From: Rufibacter latericius
GTDB lineage: Bacteria; Bacteroidota; Bacteroidia; Cytophagales; Hymenobacteraceae
Direction of reading: 5' to 3'
Length of the DNA stretch: 64,000 nucleotides
Assembly: GCF_003721515.1 (NCBI RefSeq)
Contig: NZ_RJJD01000001.1
Location: 310,001-374,000, forward strand
A program made the translations under genes and the position numbers. The notes beneath the pieces are model-generated. The model was not told the origin of the DNA, did no database searches, and saw nothing but the letters and a program-made list of their open reading frames with translations. Of this stretch, positions 41,568-50,396 are shown piece after piece (within the stretch, counting starts at the first letter, position 1; every line of letters starts with the position of its first letter).

Positions 41568-41831
41568 ATGAATTTAGATATCCAACACGATGAGGAAGCC
41601 CAGCAATTTACTGCCCTCCTGGAGCAGGAAGACATTGGGGAATTAGCGTACGCCCTGCCAGACGAGGAAACCATTGATTTCCAGCACACCTACATTGAGG
41701 AAGAATACCGGGGCAAAGGGTACGCGAACAAACTGATCAAACACGGCCTTGACTACGCCGCTTCAAAAGGCCTGGAGGTACGCGCCTCCTGCCCTGCCGT
41801 AGCCCGCTACCTGGAACGGAACCCTATGTAA
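41568..41831 (+). CDS. small GNAT-fold acetyltransferase (YidJ/YjdJ type)
   Basis: An 87-residue minimal GNAT protein: DEETIDFQHTYIEEEYRGKGYANKLIKHGLDYA (residues about 31-63), with the acetyl-CoA loop in EEYRGKGYANKLI, and C-terminal VRASCPAVARYLERNP. Such small proteins act on unknown substrates. I chose the ATG at 41568 because the upstream frame has no conserved sequence. Confidence 0.85.
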   Translation: MNLDIQHDEEAQQFTALLEQEDIGELAYALPDEETIDFQHTYIEEEYRGKGYANKLIKHGLDYAASKGLEVRASCPAVARYLERNPM

Positions 41832-41892
41832 CTTCAGGAACTCCCATTTTCCAGGAAAGACACACGCTCCTTTTCGGGACGATTTTTAACCC

Positions 41893-41933
41893 AAAGCAGG
41901 AACGGTCCGCAATATGCGGGCCGTTTCTGCTTT
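41893..41933. terminator. hairpin after the small GNAT gene
   Basis: AAAGCAGGAACGG pairs with CCGTTTCTGCTTT (one wobble) with a further inner GCG/CGC pairing; overlaps the left arm of R20. Confidence 0.6.
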
Positions 41934-41964
41934 AAGGCTGTTTTCTTTAAACTGGCCTGAAAAC
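41929..41964. repeat. R20 intergenic palindromic repeat
   Basis: R-family copy: GCTTTAAGGCTG, centre TTTTCTTTAAAC, right arm GGCCTGAAAAC, between convergent genes. Confidence 0.55.
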
Positions 41965-42023
41965 GAAAAAGAGCCTGTGCAAAGCCCAGACTCTTCTTTC
42001 TACAAACAAACCTAAATCGTTTC

Positions 42024-42317
42024 TCAGGCTTTGGGGATCTTCAAGGTCCAACCCACGTCAATGAGGTTAGGGTCTTTGATTTTATCCAGGTTCGCCTGAT
42101 GTATCTTGTGCCATTGGGAAGCATCGCCGTAAAAGTTCTTGGCGATTTTAGAAAGAGAGTCTCCGCTTTTCACGGTGTAGGTGTCAAAGGCGGGTTGAGC
42201 AGCCGCAGCAGGTTGGGCAGCAGCGGGCTGCGCTACTACCGGCTTGGCGGCAGGTTGGGCAACAGGCTTTTGCACCGGTTTCTCCTCCCCTTTTTTAAGA
42301 AAATCAAATAGTCCCAT
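42024..42317 (-). CDS. LysM domain protein
   Basis: A 97-residue protein: N-terminal MGLFDFLKKGEEK, a Pro/Ala/Gln-rich linker (about 15-43), then one LysM domain (FDTYTVKSGDSLSKIAKNFYG, 44-64, to KIPKA at the end). LysM binds peptidoglycan. There is no signal peptide, so it may stay in the cytosol, as in the YgaU/LysM-only group; the role is unknown. Confidence 0.85.
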   Translation of the reverse strand: MGLFDFLKKGEEKPVQKPVAQPAAKPVVAQPAAAQPAAAAQPAFDTYTVKSGDSLSKIAKNFYGDASQWHKIHQANLDKIKDPNLIDVGWTLKIPKA

Positions 42318-42502
42318 AGTTGTATTTTTTGATTAGTGGTCAGGATCTCACATAGGTATCCAACTGGTATACAGGCTAATTTTTACGGGCACCCCTCAGA
42401 TAAGTTTGTTTATTTTCATAGAACTGTGGAGAAAAACCCACGTATGAAAAACGTGTTTGCCCCACGGCAAATACGTAGTCACCTGAACCAAACCTTATAA
42501 CT

Positions 42503-42928
42503 ATGAAAATGAAGATTTCAACTCCGGCCACTCGCCTGTTCACCCTGGTATGCCTTGTGTGGCTGAGCGCTTTCTCCTTTAGCTGCAACAAAAAAGCCGA
42601 GACCGGCGGAAATACCCAGATGATCTCGGGCACCAGCAGCAAGATCTGGAAAGCCAGCAAGGAAACCACCGCCACCGGCGACAAAGACAAACTCACCTCA
42701 GAAGAGAAACAGGAACAGATTCAGTTCTTCGCGAACGGAAACTTCACCCAGACTTCAGAAAGCCAATCGGCCAACGGTACCTGGACCTACAGCGCGCCTA
42801 ACAAAACCCTGAGTCTGACCTATGCCAACAACAACGTGAGCGAGAACTTCACCGTTGCTGAACTGGACGACGATGACATGAAACTACAGGCGCCAGACGG
42901 CTCCACCCTTACCTTGAAAGCAGAATAA
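42503..42928 (+). CDS. predicted lipoprotein, lipocalin-like
   Basis: A 141-residue protein with signal peptide and lipobox ending at Cys28 (SAFSFSC), so it is probably an outer-membrane or periplasmic lipoprotein. The rest has short beta repeats (ISGTSSKIWKASKE, NGTWTYSAPNKTLSLTY) seen in lipocalin-like small lipoproteins of Bacteroidota. No specific function can be given. A terminator follows 14 bp after the stop. Confidence 0.75.
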   Translation: MKMKISTPATRLFTLVCLVWLSAFSFSCNKKAETGGNTQMISGTSSKIWKASKETTATGDKDKLTSEEKQEQIQFFANGNFTQTSESQSANGTWTYSAPNKTLSLTYANNNVSENFTVAELDDDDMKLQAPDGSTLTLKAE

Positions 42929-42942
42929 GCAAATCACTGCTT

Positions 42943-42983
42943 AAGAGCGGCCCACTCAAACTTCTTTGGGTGGGCTCTTTTTT
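42943..42983 (+). terminator. terminator after the lipoprotein gene
   Basis: AAGAG and CCCACTCAAA pair with TTTGGGTGGG and CTCTT (a 3-nt bulge), followed by TTTTTT. Confidence 0.75.
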
Positions 42984-43081
42984 GCCTACTCTGGAACAAG
43001 ACTAAATTGGAAATCCCGCGCCGAGTTGCGCCAGTGGTTTCAAACCTGTATCATTGGTTACCCAAGTTTTACCTCCACTCC

Positions 43082-43873
43082 ATGAAATTCCGTCTGCAGC
43101 TGTTTGAACTGGAAGACCAGACCTGGTTTCCGCATGTGGTGCGGCAAGGCATGATGGATGTGCTGCGGTTCATGATCACCGCGCTGGGCATTTACAAACC
43201 CATTGTTCCCTTTCTGGCCCAAGGCCTGGCGCACACGCGGCAAACCAAGCTGGTAGACCTTTGCTCCGGAGCCGGCGGCGGAATCCAGCAGGTATGGAAA
43301 GAACTGGAGAAGCAGACCGGACAACCCATCTCCATCACCCTCACCGACAAGTACCCTAACCTGGAAGCGTACCAGTTCCTGGCCCAACAAAGCCACGGAG
43401 CCCTGCGGTTTTCACCCGAGCCGATAGATGCCACCGCCGTACCTGTTTCCATGGAAGGCTTCAGGACGGTTTTCTCTGCTTTTCACCATTTCAGCCCCGA
43501 AACAGCCACCGCCATCTTAGCCGATGCCGTACGGCAGAACCAAGGCATTGGGGTGTTTGAGGGGGCCGGAAAGCGCTGGCACGAGTTGCTACTGGTTTGG
43601 CTGGTGTTTCCATGGGCCATTCTCTTGTTCACGCCTTTTATCAGGCCTTTTACCTGGAGCCGATTGTTTTTCACCTACCTGGTACCGCTCATTCCGCTGG
43701 GCACGGTTTGGGACGGCACGGTTTCCCTGCTGCGTCTGTACACCCCAGAACATCTGCAGAAAATGGTTTCCACGTTAAATGCCCCTCAGTACACCTGGCA
43801 CATTGGGCGGGCGCGGCATTGGAGCGGAACCGGCGTTTTGTATTTAGTAGGCTATCCAACACTCCCGGCATGA
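43082..43873 (+). CDS. class I SAM-dependent methyltransferase-like protein
   Basis: A 263-residue protein with methyltransferase motif I in LVDLCSGAGGGIQQVW (about 56-71), then SITLTDKYPNLEAY and FSAFHHFSPE. The C-terminal third has hydrophobic stretches (WLVFPWAILLFTPF, TYLVPLIPLGTVW), so it may be membrane-associated. Start at the ATG at 43082. It overlaps the UbiA gene by four bases (ATGA), which suggests that both act on the same lipid or quinone-like product, as an inference. Confidence 0.75.
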   Translation: MKFRLQLFELEDQTWFPHVVRQGMMDVLRFMITALGIYKPIVPFLAQGLAHTRQTKLVDLCSGAGGGIQQVWKELEKQTGQPISITLTDKYPNLEAYQFLAQQSHGALRFSPEPIDATAVPVSMEGFRTVFSAFHHFSPETATAILADAVRQNQGIGVFEGAGKRWHELLLVWLVFPWAILLFTPFIRPFTWSRLFFTYLVPLIPLGTVWDGTVSLLRLYTPEHLQKMVSTLNAPQYTWHIGRARHWSGTGVLYLVGYPTLPA

Positions 43874-44751
43874 ACGCTTCCTGGTCCGATGCATGGCGCT
43901 TGCTCCGCATCCCGTTTTCTTTGTTTCTGATGCCCATTTTCTGGTTTGCGCTTAGTGCCGAACCTGACGTATCACTTTGGCGGGGCTTGGCCGTTTTCCT
44001 GATTCTGCACCTTCTGGTGTACCCCGCCAGCAACGGCTACAACTCTTACTATGACCGCGACGAAGGCAGCATAGGGGGCCTGAAGCATCCGCCTAAAGTC
44101 ACTGAATTACTGTATTGGCTGGTGCTGGTGTTTGATGTGCTTTCGGTGGTGCTCGCCGCGTTTTTGTCCTGGCTTTTCGGGGCGATGGTATTGCTCTACC
44201 TGCTGGTTTCCAAAGCCTACAGCTACGAGGGTATCCGGCTGAAGAAATACCCGATCTTGAGTACACTGGTTGTTGTTATTTTTCAGGGAGCGTTCACATT
44301 TGCCATGGTGCAAGTGGGCATCGGGGTATCCGAAGAAACGATTCTGAGCAAAAATAACCTATTGCTGGCGTTGGTGAGCTCTCTGTTTCTTTGCGGCTCT
44401 TATCCGCTTACGCAAGTGTACCAGCACGAGGAAGACGCCCGCCGGGGAGACGAGACCCTGAGTTTGAAACTGGGTTTATGGGGTACGTTTCTGTTCGCGG
44501 CCACTAGCCTGTTAATTGCCACGGGGCTGCTCTTCTACACCTATTGGCAACGCGGGGAAAGTTGGCACAGCTTGTTTTTCCTGATGGGTACGGGTCCGGT
44601 TTTAATGGTCTTCAGTCAATGGCTCTGGAAAGTGAAGCAAGACACGGCAGCCGCCAACTATGAAAATACCATGCGCATGAACAAGGTTTCTTCGCTTTGC
44701 ATGAGCTTTTCGTTTATTCTAATCCTGCTTTGGCAACTCTGGAAAGGCTGA
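43870..44751 (+). CDS. UbiA family prenyltransferase
   Basis: A 293-residue polytopic membrane protein with about eight helices. The two Asp-rich motifs of UbiA proteins are present: NGYNSYYDRDEGS (about 56-68) and YQHEEDARRGDETL (about 185-198). It would attach a prenyl chain to an aromatic or similar acceptor. The acceptor is unknown. ATG at 43870 overlaps the upstream methyltransferase stop. Confidence 0.88.
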   Translation: MNASWSDAWRLLRIPFSLFLMPIFWFALSAEPDVSLWRGLAVFLILHLLVYPASNGYNSYYDRDEGSIGGLKHPPKVTELLYWLVLVFDVLSVVLAAFLSWLFGAMVLLYLLVSKAYSYEGIRLKKYPILSTLVVVIFQGAFTFAMVQVGIGVSEETILSKNNLLLALVSSLFLCGSYPLTQVYQHEEDARRGDETLSLKLGLWGTFLFAATSLLIATGLLFYTYWQRGESWHSLFFLMGTGPVLMVFSQWLWKVKQDTAAANYENTMRMNKVSSLCMSFSFILILLWQLWKG

Positions 44752-44811
44752 AACGGCCAACCATGCCAGTTACTGCACGTACATCGGTTTTAGGCCACTT
44801 ACTCTGAAAAC

Positions 44812-45420
44812 ATGTTAAGACTCTCTCTGGTAGCGGTACTGGCCTTCTTGTTCAGTTGCCAATCTTCTGGCTCAGAAGAAGCTACTACCTCCAACCAAAC
44901 CGGCACCTCTGCTTCCTCAGCCAAGGAAAGCTCTGCTAGAAATGCAGATGAACCTGTGCAGCACATTGTGCAACGCACCCACGCGTTCTCCTCTGACCAG
45001 AACCCCGACTTTTTCCGATTGGCGTTACATGGCAATTCCATCACCAAAGGAAAAGTTGAATTCACCATCACTACGCAGGACGGACAGAAAATTTACGAGG
45101 AGAACTTTCCCGCCGCTGATCTGGAGGCCAGTATGGTTTACGAGATGCAAAGCCCCACTTCCCCCACTGTCTCTGAGCGCGAAGCCTACATCATCAAGCG
45201 GATGGATGACTTTGTGGAAAACACCGATTTTGTTTCTCCGGCCATTGCCCCCAACGCCCCGGTACAAGCCTCGTTTGTAAATGAAACCACCTGGAAACGG
45301 ATACAGGCCAACCCTAAAGCCATCGGCTTCAAATACCTTCTGGGCAAAGAAGACGGCCGGTTGCTGGTCTATGACTCCGCGCAGAAGAAAGCGGTCCGGT
45401 ACGGGAGCTTTGGAGGGTAG
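44812..45420 (+). CDS. predicted lipoprotein of unknown function
   Basis: A 202-residue protein with a short signal and a lipobox ending at Cys16 (LFSC), followed by a Ser/Thr/Gly-rich linker (17-45). The mature part has no domain I recognise; it contains alternating strands and two AFSSDQNPDF-like stretches. It starts 60 bp after the UbiA gene; shared function is not shown. Confidence 0.7.
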   Translation: MLRLSLVAVLAFLFSCQSSGSEEATTSNQTGTSASSAKESSARNADEPVQHIVQRTHAFSSDQNPDFFRLALHGNSITKGKVEFTITTQDGQKIYEENFPAADLEASMVYEMQSPTSPTVSEREAYIIKRMDDFVENTDFVSPAIAPNAPVQASFVNETTWKRIQANPKAIGFKYLLGKEDGRLLVYDSAQKKAVRYGSFGG

Positions 45421-45464
45421 AAATTGCTTTTGTTCCTTTTCAAGTCAATTCATCAGCTAAGGGG

Positions 45465-45499
45465 CTTTTGGCTCTGTTTTCTGAAAACAGGCGTAAAAC
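45465..45499. repeat. R21 intergenic palindromic repeat
   Basis: R-family copy in the opposite sense: CTTTTGGCTCTG, centre TTTTCTGAAAACA, right arm GGCGTAAAAC, between convergent genes. Confidence 0.6.
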
Positions 45500-45514
45500 A
45501 GAAGGTCCTAAAAA

Positions 45515-45552
45515 CGAAGAAGGCCCCGCAGAGATTTGCGGGGCCTTCTTCG
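45515..45552. terminator. rho gene terminator
   Basis: CGAAGAAGGCCCCGCA pairs perfectly with TGCGGGGCCTTCTTCG (16 bp); read on the minus strand it is followed by TTTTT, 20 bp beyond the rho stop. Confidence 0.85.
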
Positions 45553-45571
45553 TGAACTTTATTTTCAAAGA

Positions 45572-47557
45572 CTAGCTGTTCATGGAGATCAGGAACTCGT
45601 CGTTGTCTTTGGTGCCTTTCATGCGGTCTTTCAGGAACTCCATGGCTTCCACGGAATTCATGTCTGACATAAACTTGCGCAGGATCCAAACACGGCTGAG
45701 TTCGTCGCGGTCCATGAGCAGGTCCTCGCGGCGAGTACCGGAAGCCGGAACGTCGATGGCTGGGTACACGCGCTTGTTGGCCAGTTTGCGGTCCAATTGG
45801 AGTTCCATGTTACCGGTACCTTTGAATTCTTCAAAGATCACCTCGTCCATTTTAGAACCAGTGTCAATCAAAGCCGTGGCGATGATGGTCAACGAGCCGC
45901 CGTTCTCTACGTTACGGGCCGCCCCGAAGAAACGCTTCGGTTTGTGCAGCGCGTTGGCATCCACTCCACCCGATAGGATTTTACCGGAAGAAGGAACCAC
46001 CGTGTTATAAGCGCGGGCCAGACGAGTGATAGAATCCAGTAGAATTACCACATCGTGTCCACACTCCACCATGCGTTTTGCTTTGTCCAACACAATGCTG
46101 GAGATTTTCACGTGGCGCTCGGCTTGCTCGTCAAAGGTAGAGGCAATTACCTCGGCTTTCACACTGCGGGCCATGTCGGTTACCTCTTCTGGGCGCTCGT
46201 CGATCAACAGGATCATGAGGTACACCTCGGGGTGATTCTCGGTGATGGCGTTGGCTATCTCTTTCAGCAATACCGTTTTACCGGTTTTCGGCTGAGCCAC
46301 GATCAAACCACGCTGTCCTTTCCCTATTGGGGCGAACAGATCCATGATGCGGGTGGAGTACTGGCTGGAACGAGTGGTCAGTTTTAGGCGCTCTTCCGGG
46401 AAAAGAGGCGTTAAATGCTGGAACGGAATCCGGTCGCGGATCTCCTCGGTAGTACGGCCGTTTACGGAATCAACCTTCAGCAACGCGAAATATTTCTCGC
46501 CTTCTTTCGGAGCCCGAACGGTGCCTTTCACGCTATCTCCAGTCTTTAAACCGAATAACTTGATCTGCGACGGAGAAACATAGATATCATCCGGGCTGGC
46601 CAGGTAATGGTAATGCGCAGAACGCAGGAAACCATAGCCGTCCTGCATCAGTTCCAGGACACCTTCATTGGCGATTACGCCGTCAAATTCGCGGTAATTA
46701 ACGTTGTTGGCGTTGTTCTGCTGCGGCCGGTTCTGGTTAGGATTCTGGTTTGGCTCGCGACGATTCTGCCAGTTGGGGTTGTTTTCGCGGGGTTCGCGGT
46801 TATTGTTTTCTCTTGGCTCACGTTGCTCTCTGGGCTCGCGCGGTGCTTGCTCCCGAGGCTCCCGAGGCTGAGTATCTCTTGGTTGTTGTTCCCTTGGCTG
46901 TTGCTCTCTAGGCTCACGCTGCTCTCTTGGTTCGCGGGGAGCTTGCTCCCGCATCTCTCTGGGCTCGCGTTGTTCCCGCTGCTCCCGAGGCTGGAATTCA
47001 CGTGGCTGCATCCGGCTTTCGCGCGGTTCAGAACGCTCTGGGCGGTTCTCCCTAGGCTCTGGACGGTTCTCACGGGGTTCAGGGCGGGCCGGTTCCCGCA
47101 CTTCACGGGGCTCTTCGCGGAAGGCCTGAGGGGCTTGCGGGGTACGAGGTCTTGCCTCACGTACCGCTGAAGGCCCCCGCTCAGCTCTGGCCGGGCGCTC
47201 TGGAGCGGTTCTGGCCTGACGGCGGGCTGGTGCAGCAGCCGGACTTTCATCTACAGACGCTAACACCGCAGTCTCTTCTACGGGCGCCGGTACAAAAGCC
47301 GGGGTTTCTGCTACAATTTGTTCAGGAGCAGGTGCTTCCGCTACAGTGGCCGGAGCATCGGCTGGTTCGTCTGCCTTCCGAGTAGATTTTTTATATTTTT
47401 TGGGGAGGTTCTCAAGGGGGGTAACGGCTTGCTGATCCAGGATTTTGTAGATCAGGTCTTGCTTGCTGAGCTTCTTGAAGTTCGTGACGCCGAGGTTCTC
47501 AGCAATCTCTTTGAGTTCTGAAAGAAGAGAATCTTTCAACTCGTCAATGTTGTACAT
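45572..47557 (-). CDS. rho: transcription termination factor Rho with a large Arg-rich insertion
   Basis: A 661-residue Rho. Order: Rho N-terminal helical domain (about 3-45), a low-complexity segment rich in Arg, Pro, Glu and Gln (about 50-285), a cold-shock-type RNA-binding domain (about 290-370) and the ATPase core with Walker A QPKTGKTV (422-429) and [10 protein letters not shown]. The insertion is made of repeats such as REPREQ and PREQ; insertions of this sort occur in Rho from several phyla. ATG at 47557. Confidence 0.95.
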   Translation of the reverse strand: MYNIDELKDSLLSELKEIAENLGVTNFKKLSKQDLIYKILDQQAVTPLENLPKKYKKSTRKADEPADAPATVAEAPAPEQIVAETPAFVPAPVEETAVLASVDESPAAAPARRQARTAPERPARAERGPSAVREARPRTPQAPQAFREEPREVREPARPEPRENRPEPRENRPERSEPRESRMQPREFQPREQREQREPREMREQAPREPREQREPREQQPREQQPRDTQPREPREQAPREPREQREPRENNNREPRENNPNWQNRREPNQNPNQNRPQQNNANNVNYREFDGVIANEGVLELMQDGYGFLRSAHYHYLASPDDIYVSPSQIKLFGLKTGDSVKGTVRAPKEGEKYFALLKVDSVNGRTTEEIRDRIPFQHLTPLFPEERLKLTTRSSQYSTRIMDLFAPIGKGQRGLIVAQPKTGKTVLLKEIANAITENHPEVYLMILLIDERPEEVTDMARSVKAEVIASTFDEQAERHVKISSIVLDKAKRMVECGHDVVILLDSITRLARAYNTVVPSSGKILSGGVDANALHKPKRFFGAARNVENGGSLTIIATALIDTGSKMDEVIFEEFKGTGNMELQLDRKLANKRVYPAIDVPASGTRREDLLMDRDELSRVWILRKFMSDMNSVEAMEFLKDRMKGTKDNDEFLISMNS

Positions 47558-47782
47558 AAATTGAATTAATTAGCTATTCGGTTTAAATGCATAGCAGTTG
47601 CAGAGCGCAACGGGCAGACGGATAAAAACAGGAAAAAACTTGGTGTGTAAGATGTAATGAAGAACCCGGATGACGGTCGTTCAGAAAATGTACTGCAATG
47701 TTAGACAGCCTTGTTCTATTTTACAAGCAGTACGAGAAAATTAATATATAAAGTTACACAAATTTTCATAAAAAAGTGCCCA

Positions 47783-47815
47783 TTGCCGCACCCTATTCAA
47801 AATATTCTATTTTTG
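47783..47815 (+). promoter_or_regulatory. promoter of serS
   Basis: TTG at 47783-47785 and TATTTTTG at 47808-47815, spaced by 22 bp; the ATG follows 22 bp later. Confidence 0.6.
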
Positions 47816-47837
47816 CGTACAGTTAACCAGACGCACC

Positions 47838-49115
47838 ATGTTACAGATACCCGTTTTACGCGAGCAAACCGATCTTGTTCTTGCTGGCTTGCAGAAAAGA
47901 AACTTTCCCAACGCCGCCCAGGAAGTACAATCGTTGCTGGACCTGGACCAGAAGCGCCGCTCCCTGCAAACCGAGCGCGACGAACTCCTGGGTAGGGCCA
48001 ACGCTTTAGCCAAAGAAATTGGCGGCCTAATGAAAAGCGGCCAGAAAGACCAGGCCGAAGCCCTGAAAGCCGAAACCGCCGACCTGAAGCTCCGCACCAA
48101 AGCCCTGGACGAGGAAGTACAGAACCTGGAGCAGGCCCTGCAGCAGGCGCTTTATAAATTGCCTAACATCCCGCACAGCAGCGTGCCCGCCGGCCGTTCC
48201 TCTGAGGACAACGAAGTGGTGCTGGAGCATGGTACTATCCCAACTTTGCATGAAAACGCCCAACCGCACTGGGAACTCATCAAGCAGTATGACATCATTG
48301 ACTTTGAGCTGGGCATTAAAATCACCGGCGCCGGATTCCCCGTGTACAAAGGAAAAGGTGCCCGTCTGCAACGCGGTTTGATCAATTTCTTCTTGGACGA
48401 AGCCATGAAAGCCGGGTACACCGAGGTGCAGCCCCCTATTGTGGTAAACGAGGCATCGGGTTACGGTACCGGCCAACTCCCTGACAAAGAAGGCCAGATG
48501 TACCACGCCACCGCCGACAACCTCTACCTGATCCCAACCGCCGAGGTGCCCATCACCAACCTCTACCGCGACGAGATCATCGCGGAAGGCAAGCTGCCCA
48601 TTAAGAACGTAGGCTACACGCCGTGTTTTAGAAGAGAGGCTGGTTCCTGGGGTGCCGATGTTCGTGGCTTGAACCGCTTGCATCAGTTTGACAAAGTGGA
48701 GATCGTGCAGATTCAGGAACCGGAAAAATCCTACCAGGCATTGGAGGAAATGAGCCAGTACATCCAGGGTTTGCTCCAGAAACTGGAACTTCCTTACCGC
48801 GTGCTGCGCCTCTGCGGCGGTGACATGGGTTTCACCTCTGCTCTCACCTATGACATGGAGGTTTACTCTGCGGCTCAGGGTCGTTGGTTAGAAGTAAGCT
48901 CTGTCTCTAACTTTGAAACCTACCAGGCCAACCGCTTGAAATTGCGTCAGCGCACCGAGGGTGGTAAGCCGCAGTTACTGCACACGTTGAATGGTAGTGC
49001 CTTGGCGTTGCCGCGTATTGTGGCTGCCTTGCTGGAGAACAATCAAACCCCAGAGGGTATTAAATTACCGAAGGCCTTGCATTCCTATCTTGGTTTTGAG
49101 ATGATTACCAAATAA
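47838..49115 (+). CDS. serS: seryl-tRNA synthetase
   Basis: Charges tRNA(Ser). N-terminal coiled coil (about 30-105) for tRNA contact, then the class II core: motif 2 stretch CFRREAGSWGADVRGLNRLHQFDKVE and motif 3 with NGSALALPRIVAALLENNQ near the C-terminus. 425 residues, normal. ATG at 47838, close after a good promoter. Divergent from rho. Confidence 0.97.
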   Translation: MLQIPVLREQTDLVLAGLQKRNFPNAAQEVQSLLDLDQKRRSLQTERDELLGRANALAKEIGGLMKSGQKDQAEALKAETADLKLRTKALDEEVQNLEQALQQALYKLPNIPHSSVPAGRSSEDNEVVLEHGTIPTLHENAQPHWELIKQYDIIDFELGIKITGAGFPVYKGKGARLQRGLINFFLDEAMKAGYTEVQPPIVVNEASGYGTGQLPDKEGQMYHATADNLYLIPTAEVPITNLYRDEIIAEGKLPIKNVGYTPCFRREAGSWGADVRGLNRLHQFDKVEIVQIQEPEKSYQALEEMSQYIQGLLQKLELPYRVLRLCGGDMGFTSALTYDMEVYSAAQGRWLEVSSVSNFETYQANRLKLRQRTEGGKPQLLHTLNGSALALPRIVAALLENNQTPEGIKLPKALHSYLGFEMITK

Positions 49116-49140
49116 AGAGGTTTCTTTTTGAGTTTTCTGA

Positions 49141-49187
49141 GAAGCGTTTCAGGCTTGTTTTGGGTAAAACAGGCTTGAAGCGCTTCT
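49141..49187. repeat. R22 intergenic palindromic repeat with extended arms
   Basis: R core 49146-49181: GTTTCAGGCTTG, centre TTTTGGGTAAAAC, right arm AGGCTTGAAGC; pairing extends outwards into GAAGC/GCTTC. It lies 26 bp after the serS stop and may act as its terminator. Confidence 0.65.
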
Positions 49188-49541
49188 TTGCTTTTTAGGC
49201 TTTTAAGGATGGCTTTTTATTAATGTTGCCGATATACAGATAATCCGTTTGTTAGCAAAAGGCACTTGTTCCTGAAGAAGAATTGGCTAATTGATCTAAT
49301 TTATTCTTGTGCATTTATTTATCCGCTTGTTCTAGAGAAGGACCGCTGTTTTCGGGGTGCATGAGCTTTATTGTTCCATATCTGGGCTCCGAGCGCTCAC
49401 GGCCGCGAGGCCCCGCCTTCCGGCATCGCGCTGCTGTTTTAGCCTTAGCCAGTAGGCCTGCCTGCGGCACCAGGTCTAAAACAAAGGCGCTCAACCGAAA
49501 GGCTGGAAACAGAAATGCGCCGGCCAAAAGCTATATTACTA

Positions 49542-49628
49542 TACTTACTATACAAGGTAAATGTACTAGATACTTACTATACAAGGTAAATGTATTAGAT
49601 ACTTACTAGACAAGGTAAATGCACTAGA
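49542..49628. repeat. three tandem copies of a 29-bp unit
   Basis: Units at 49542-49570, 49571-49599 and 49600-49628 start TACTTACTA and contain CAAGGTAAATG; units 1 and 2 differ at one base. Head-to-tail with no spacer, so not a CRISPR array. Confidence 0.9.
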
Positions 49629-49671
49629 TTCCTTGACGTGATAGTAAGTAAAAGGTAATTGGCCCGGCTTT

Positions 49672-49757
49672 ATGAGACCTCGTATCTCATGGTTCAAGTC
49701 TGCGACTTGGACCTAAAATAACCAGCAGTTTGCAACTGCTGTGAGGCGCAAGCCTCA
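49672..49757. repeat. row of four small perfect or near-perfect hairpins
   Basis: Stems at 49672-49690 (ATGAGA/TCTCAT), 49691-49713 (GGTTCAAGTC/GACTTGGACC), 49723-49741 (CAGCAGTT/AACTGCTG) and 49742-49757 (TGAGGC/GCCTCA) follow each other almost without gaps. They resemble the hairpin clusters of REP-type elements in Bacteroidota. Confidence 0.7.
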
Positions 49758-49996
49758 AATTGGCTACTTTAGATTTCTGTCCCTCTAACAATCAGGCTTT
49801 CCAAGGTCTGTACTTCACCAACAATTGCCTTCACATGCCATTTACTTGCCATTGTTGGTGTTCTCACCAACAACCCAAACTACTTTTCTGGTCCCCCTTA
49901 GGTTTATTTACTTCCTACTTCCACAACTACCCATTTCCTCATTAAGGCCCTAAATAGCATATTTCATCTGCTATACAGTACACACGCAAAAGACCT

Positions 49997-50032
49997 GTTT
50001 CAGAGCTGTTTTCCTGAATCCAACTCTAAAAC
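49997..50032. repeat. R23 intergenic palindromic repeat
   Basis: R-family copy in the opposite sense: GTTTCAGAGCTG, centre TTTTCCTGAAT, right arm AACTCTAAAAC. Confidence 0.6.
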
Positions 50033-50068
50033 GTCAATAGGTAAAATTGAAAGAAGAGGCTTATTTCT

Positions 50069-50320
50069 CTATTCGATATTATTCCCCAACGCTACATCAA
50101 GTTCTTCCGGGGAAGGGTTCTTCATGGGTTTCTGCTCTCCCACTACCACCATCGGGAAACGGATTCTGCCGCGGTTCATGTCTTTGATGGCCTGCATGGC
50201 TTCGTCGCTTTCCTCCACGTTGATGTAGTCGTAGGCCACGTCATGGGTTTTGAAGTAGTCTTGGATGGCGATGGTTTTCTTGCACCAATCGGCACCGTAA
50301 AGAATAGGTTTGGCTTGCAT
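50069..50320 (-). CDS. glutaredoxin-like protein with CxxK active site
   Basis: An 83-residue thioredoxin-fold protein. The start MQAKPILYGADWCKKT places the active-site Cys at 13, followed by KK where CxxC enzymes have the second Cys; the cis-Pro stretch RFPMVVVGEQ (about 54-63) is intact. It may act as a monothiol reductant or bind a cofactor. ATG at 50320; it lies upstream of the serS region, isolated by repeats on both sides (R23, R24). Confidence 0.8.
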   Translation of the reverse strand: MQAKPILYGADWCKKTIAIQDYFKTHDVAYDYINVEESDEAMQAIKDMNRGRIRFPMVVVGEQKPMKNPSPEELDVALGNNIE

Positions 50321-50350
50321 ACCACTGAGAGTTGGTTTGCCATTTTCTAC

Positions 50351-50377
50351 GTCTTTTCAGGAAAACAGGCTAAAAGC
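50351..50377. repeat. R24 partial palindromic repeat
   Basis: Only the right half of the R palindrome is clear: CTTTTCAGGAAAAC with right arm AGGCTAAAAGC, upstream of the glutaredoxin-like gene. Confidence 0.5.
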
Positions 50378-50396
50378 AGGTCTATCAAAGGGAGGC

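Larger units (their letters stand above)
49116..50068. other. gene-poor repeat-rich region between serS and the glutaredoxin-like gene
   Basis: About 950 bp without a credible gene. From left to right it holds R22, a GC-rich patch (49385-49535) with an R-like outer arm pair (49435-49442 and 49476-49483), three 29-bp tandem repeats, a row of four small hairpins and R23. The frames at 49307-49609 and 49760-49945 have no family pattern and run through the repeats. Confidence 0.6.

Noticed and set aside
49307-49609. 100-residue + strand frame
   Set aside because: It runs through the GC-rich patch and the tandem repeats and has no coding-like pattern.
49542-49628. CRISPR array
   Set aside because: The units follow head-to-tail with no spacers, and no cas gene is present.
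49671-49713. tRNA-like stretch (GGTTCAAGTC, similar to a T-arm)
   Set aside because: No acceptor stem, D-arm or anticodon arm can be paired around it; it is part of a row of small hairpins.
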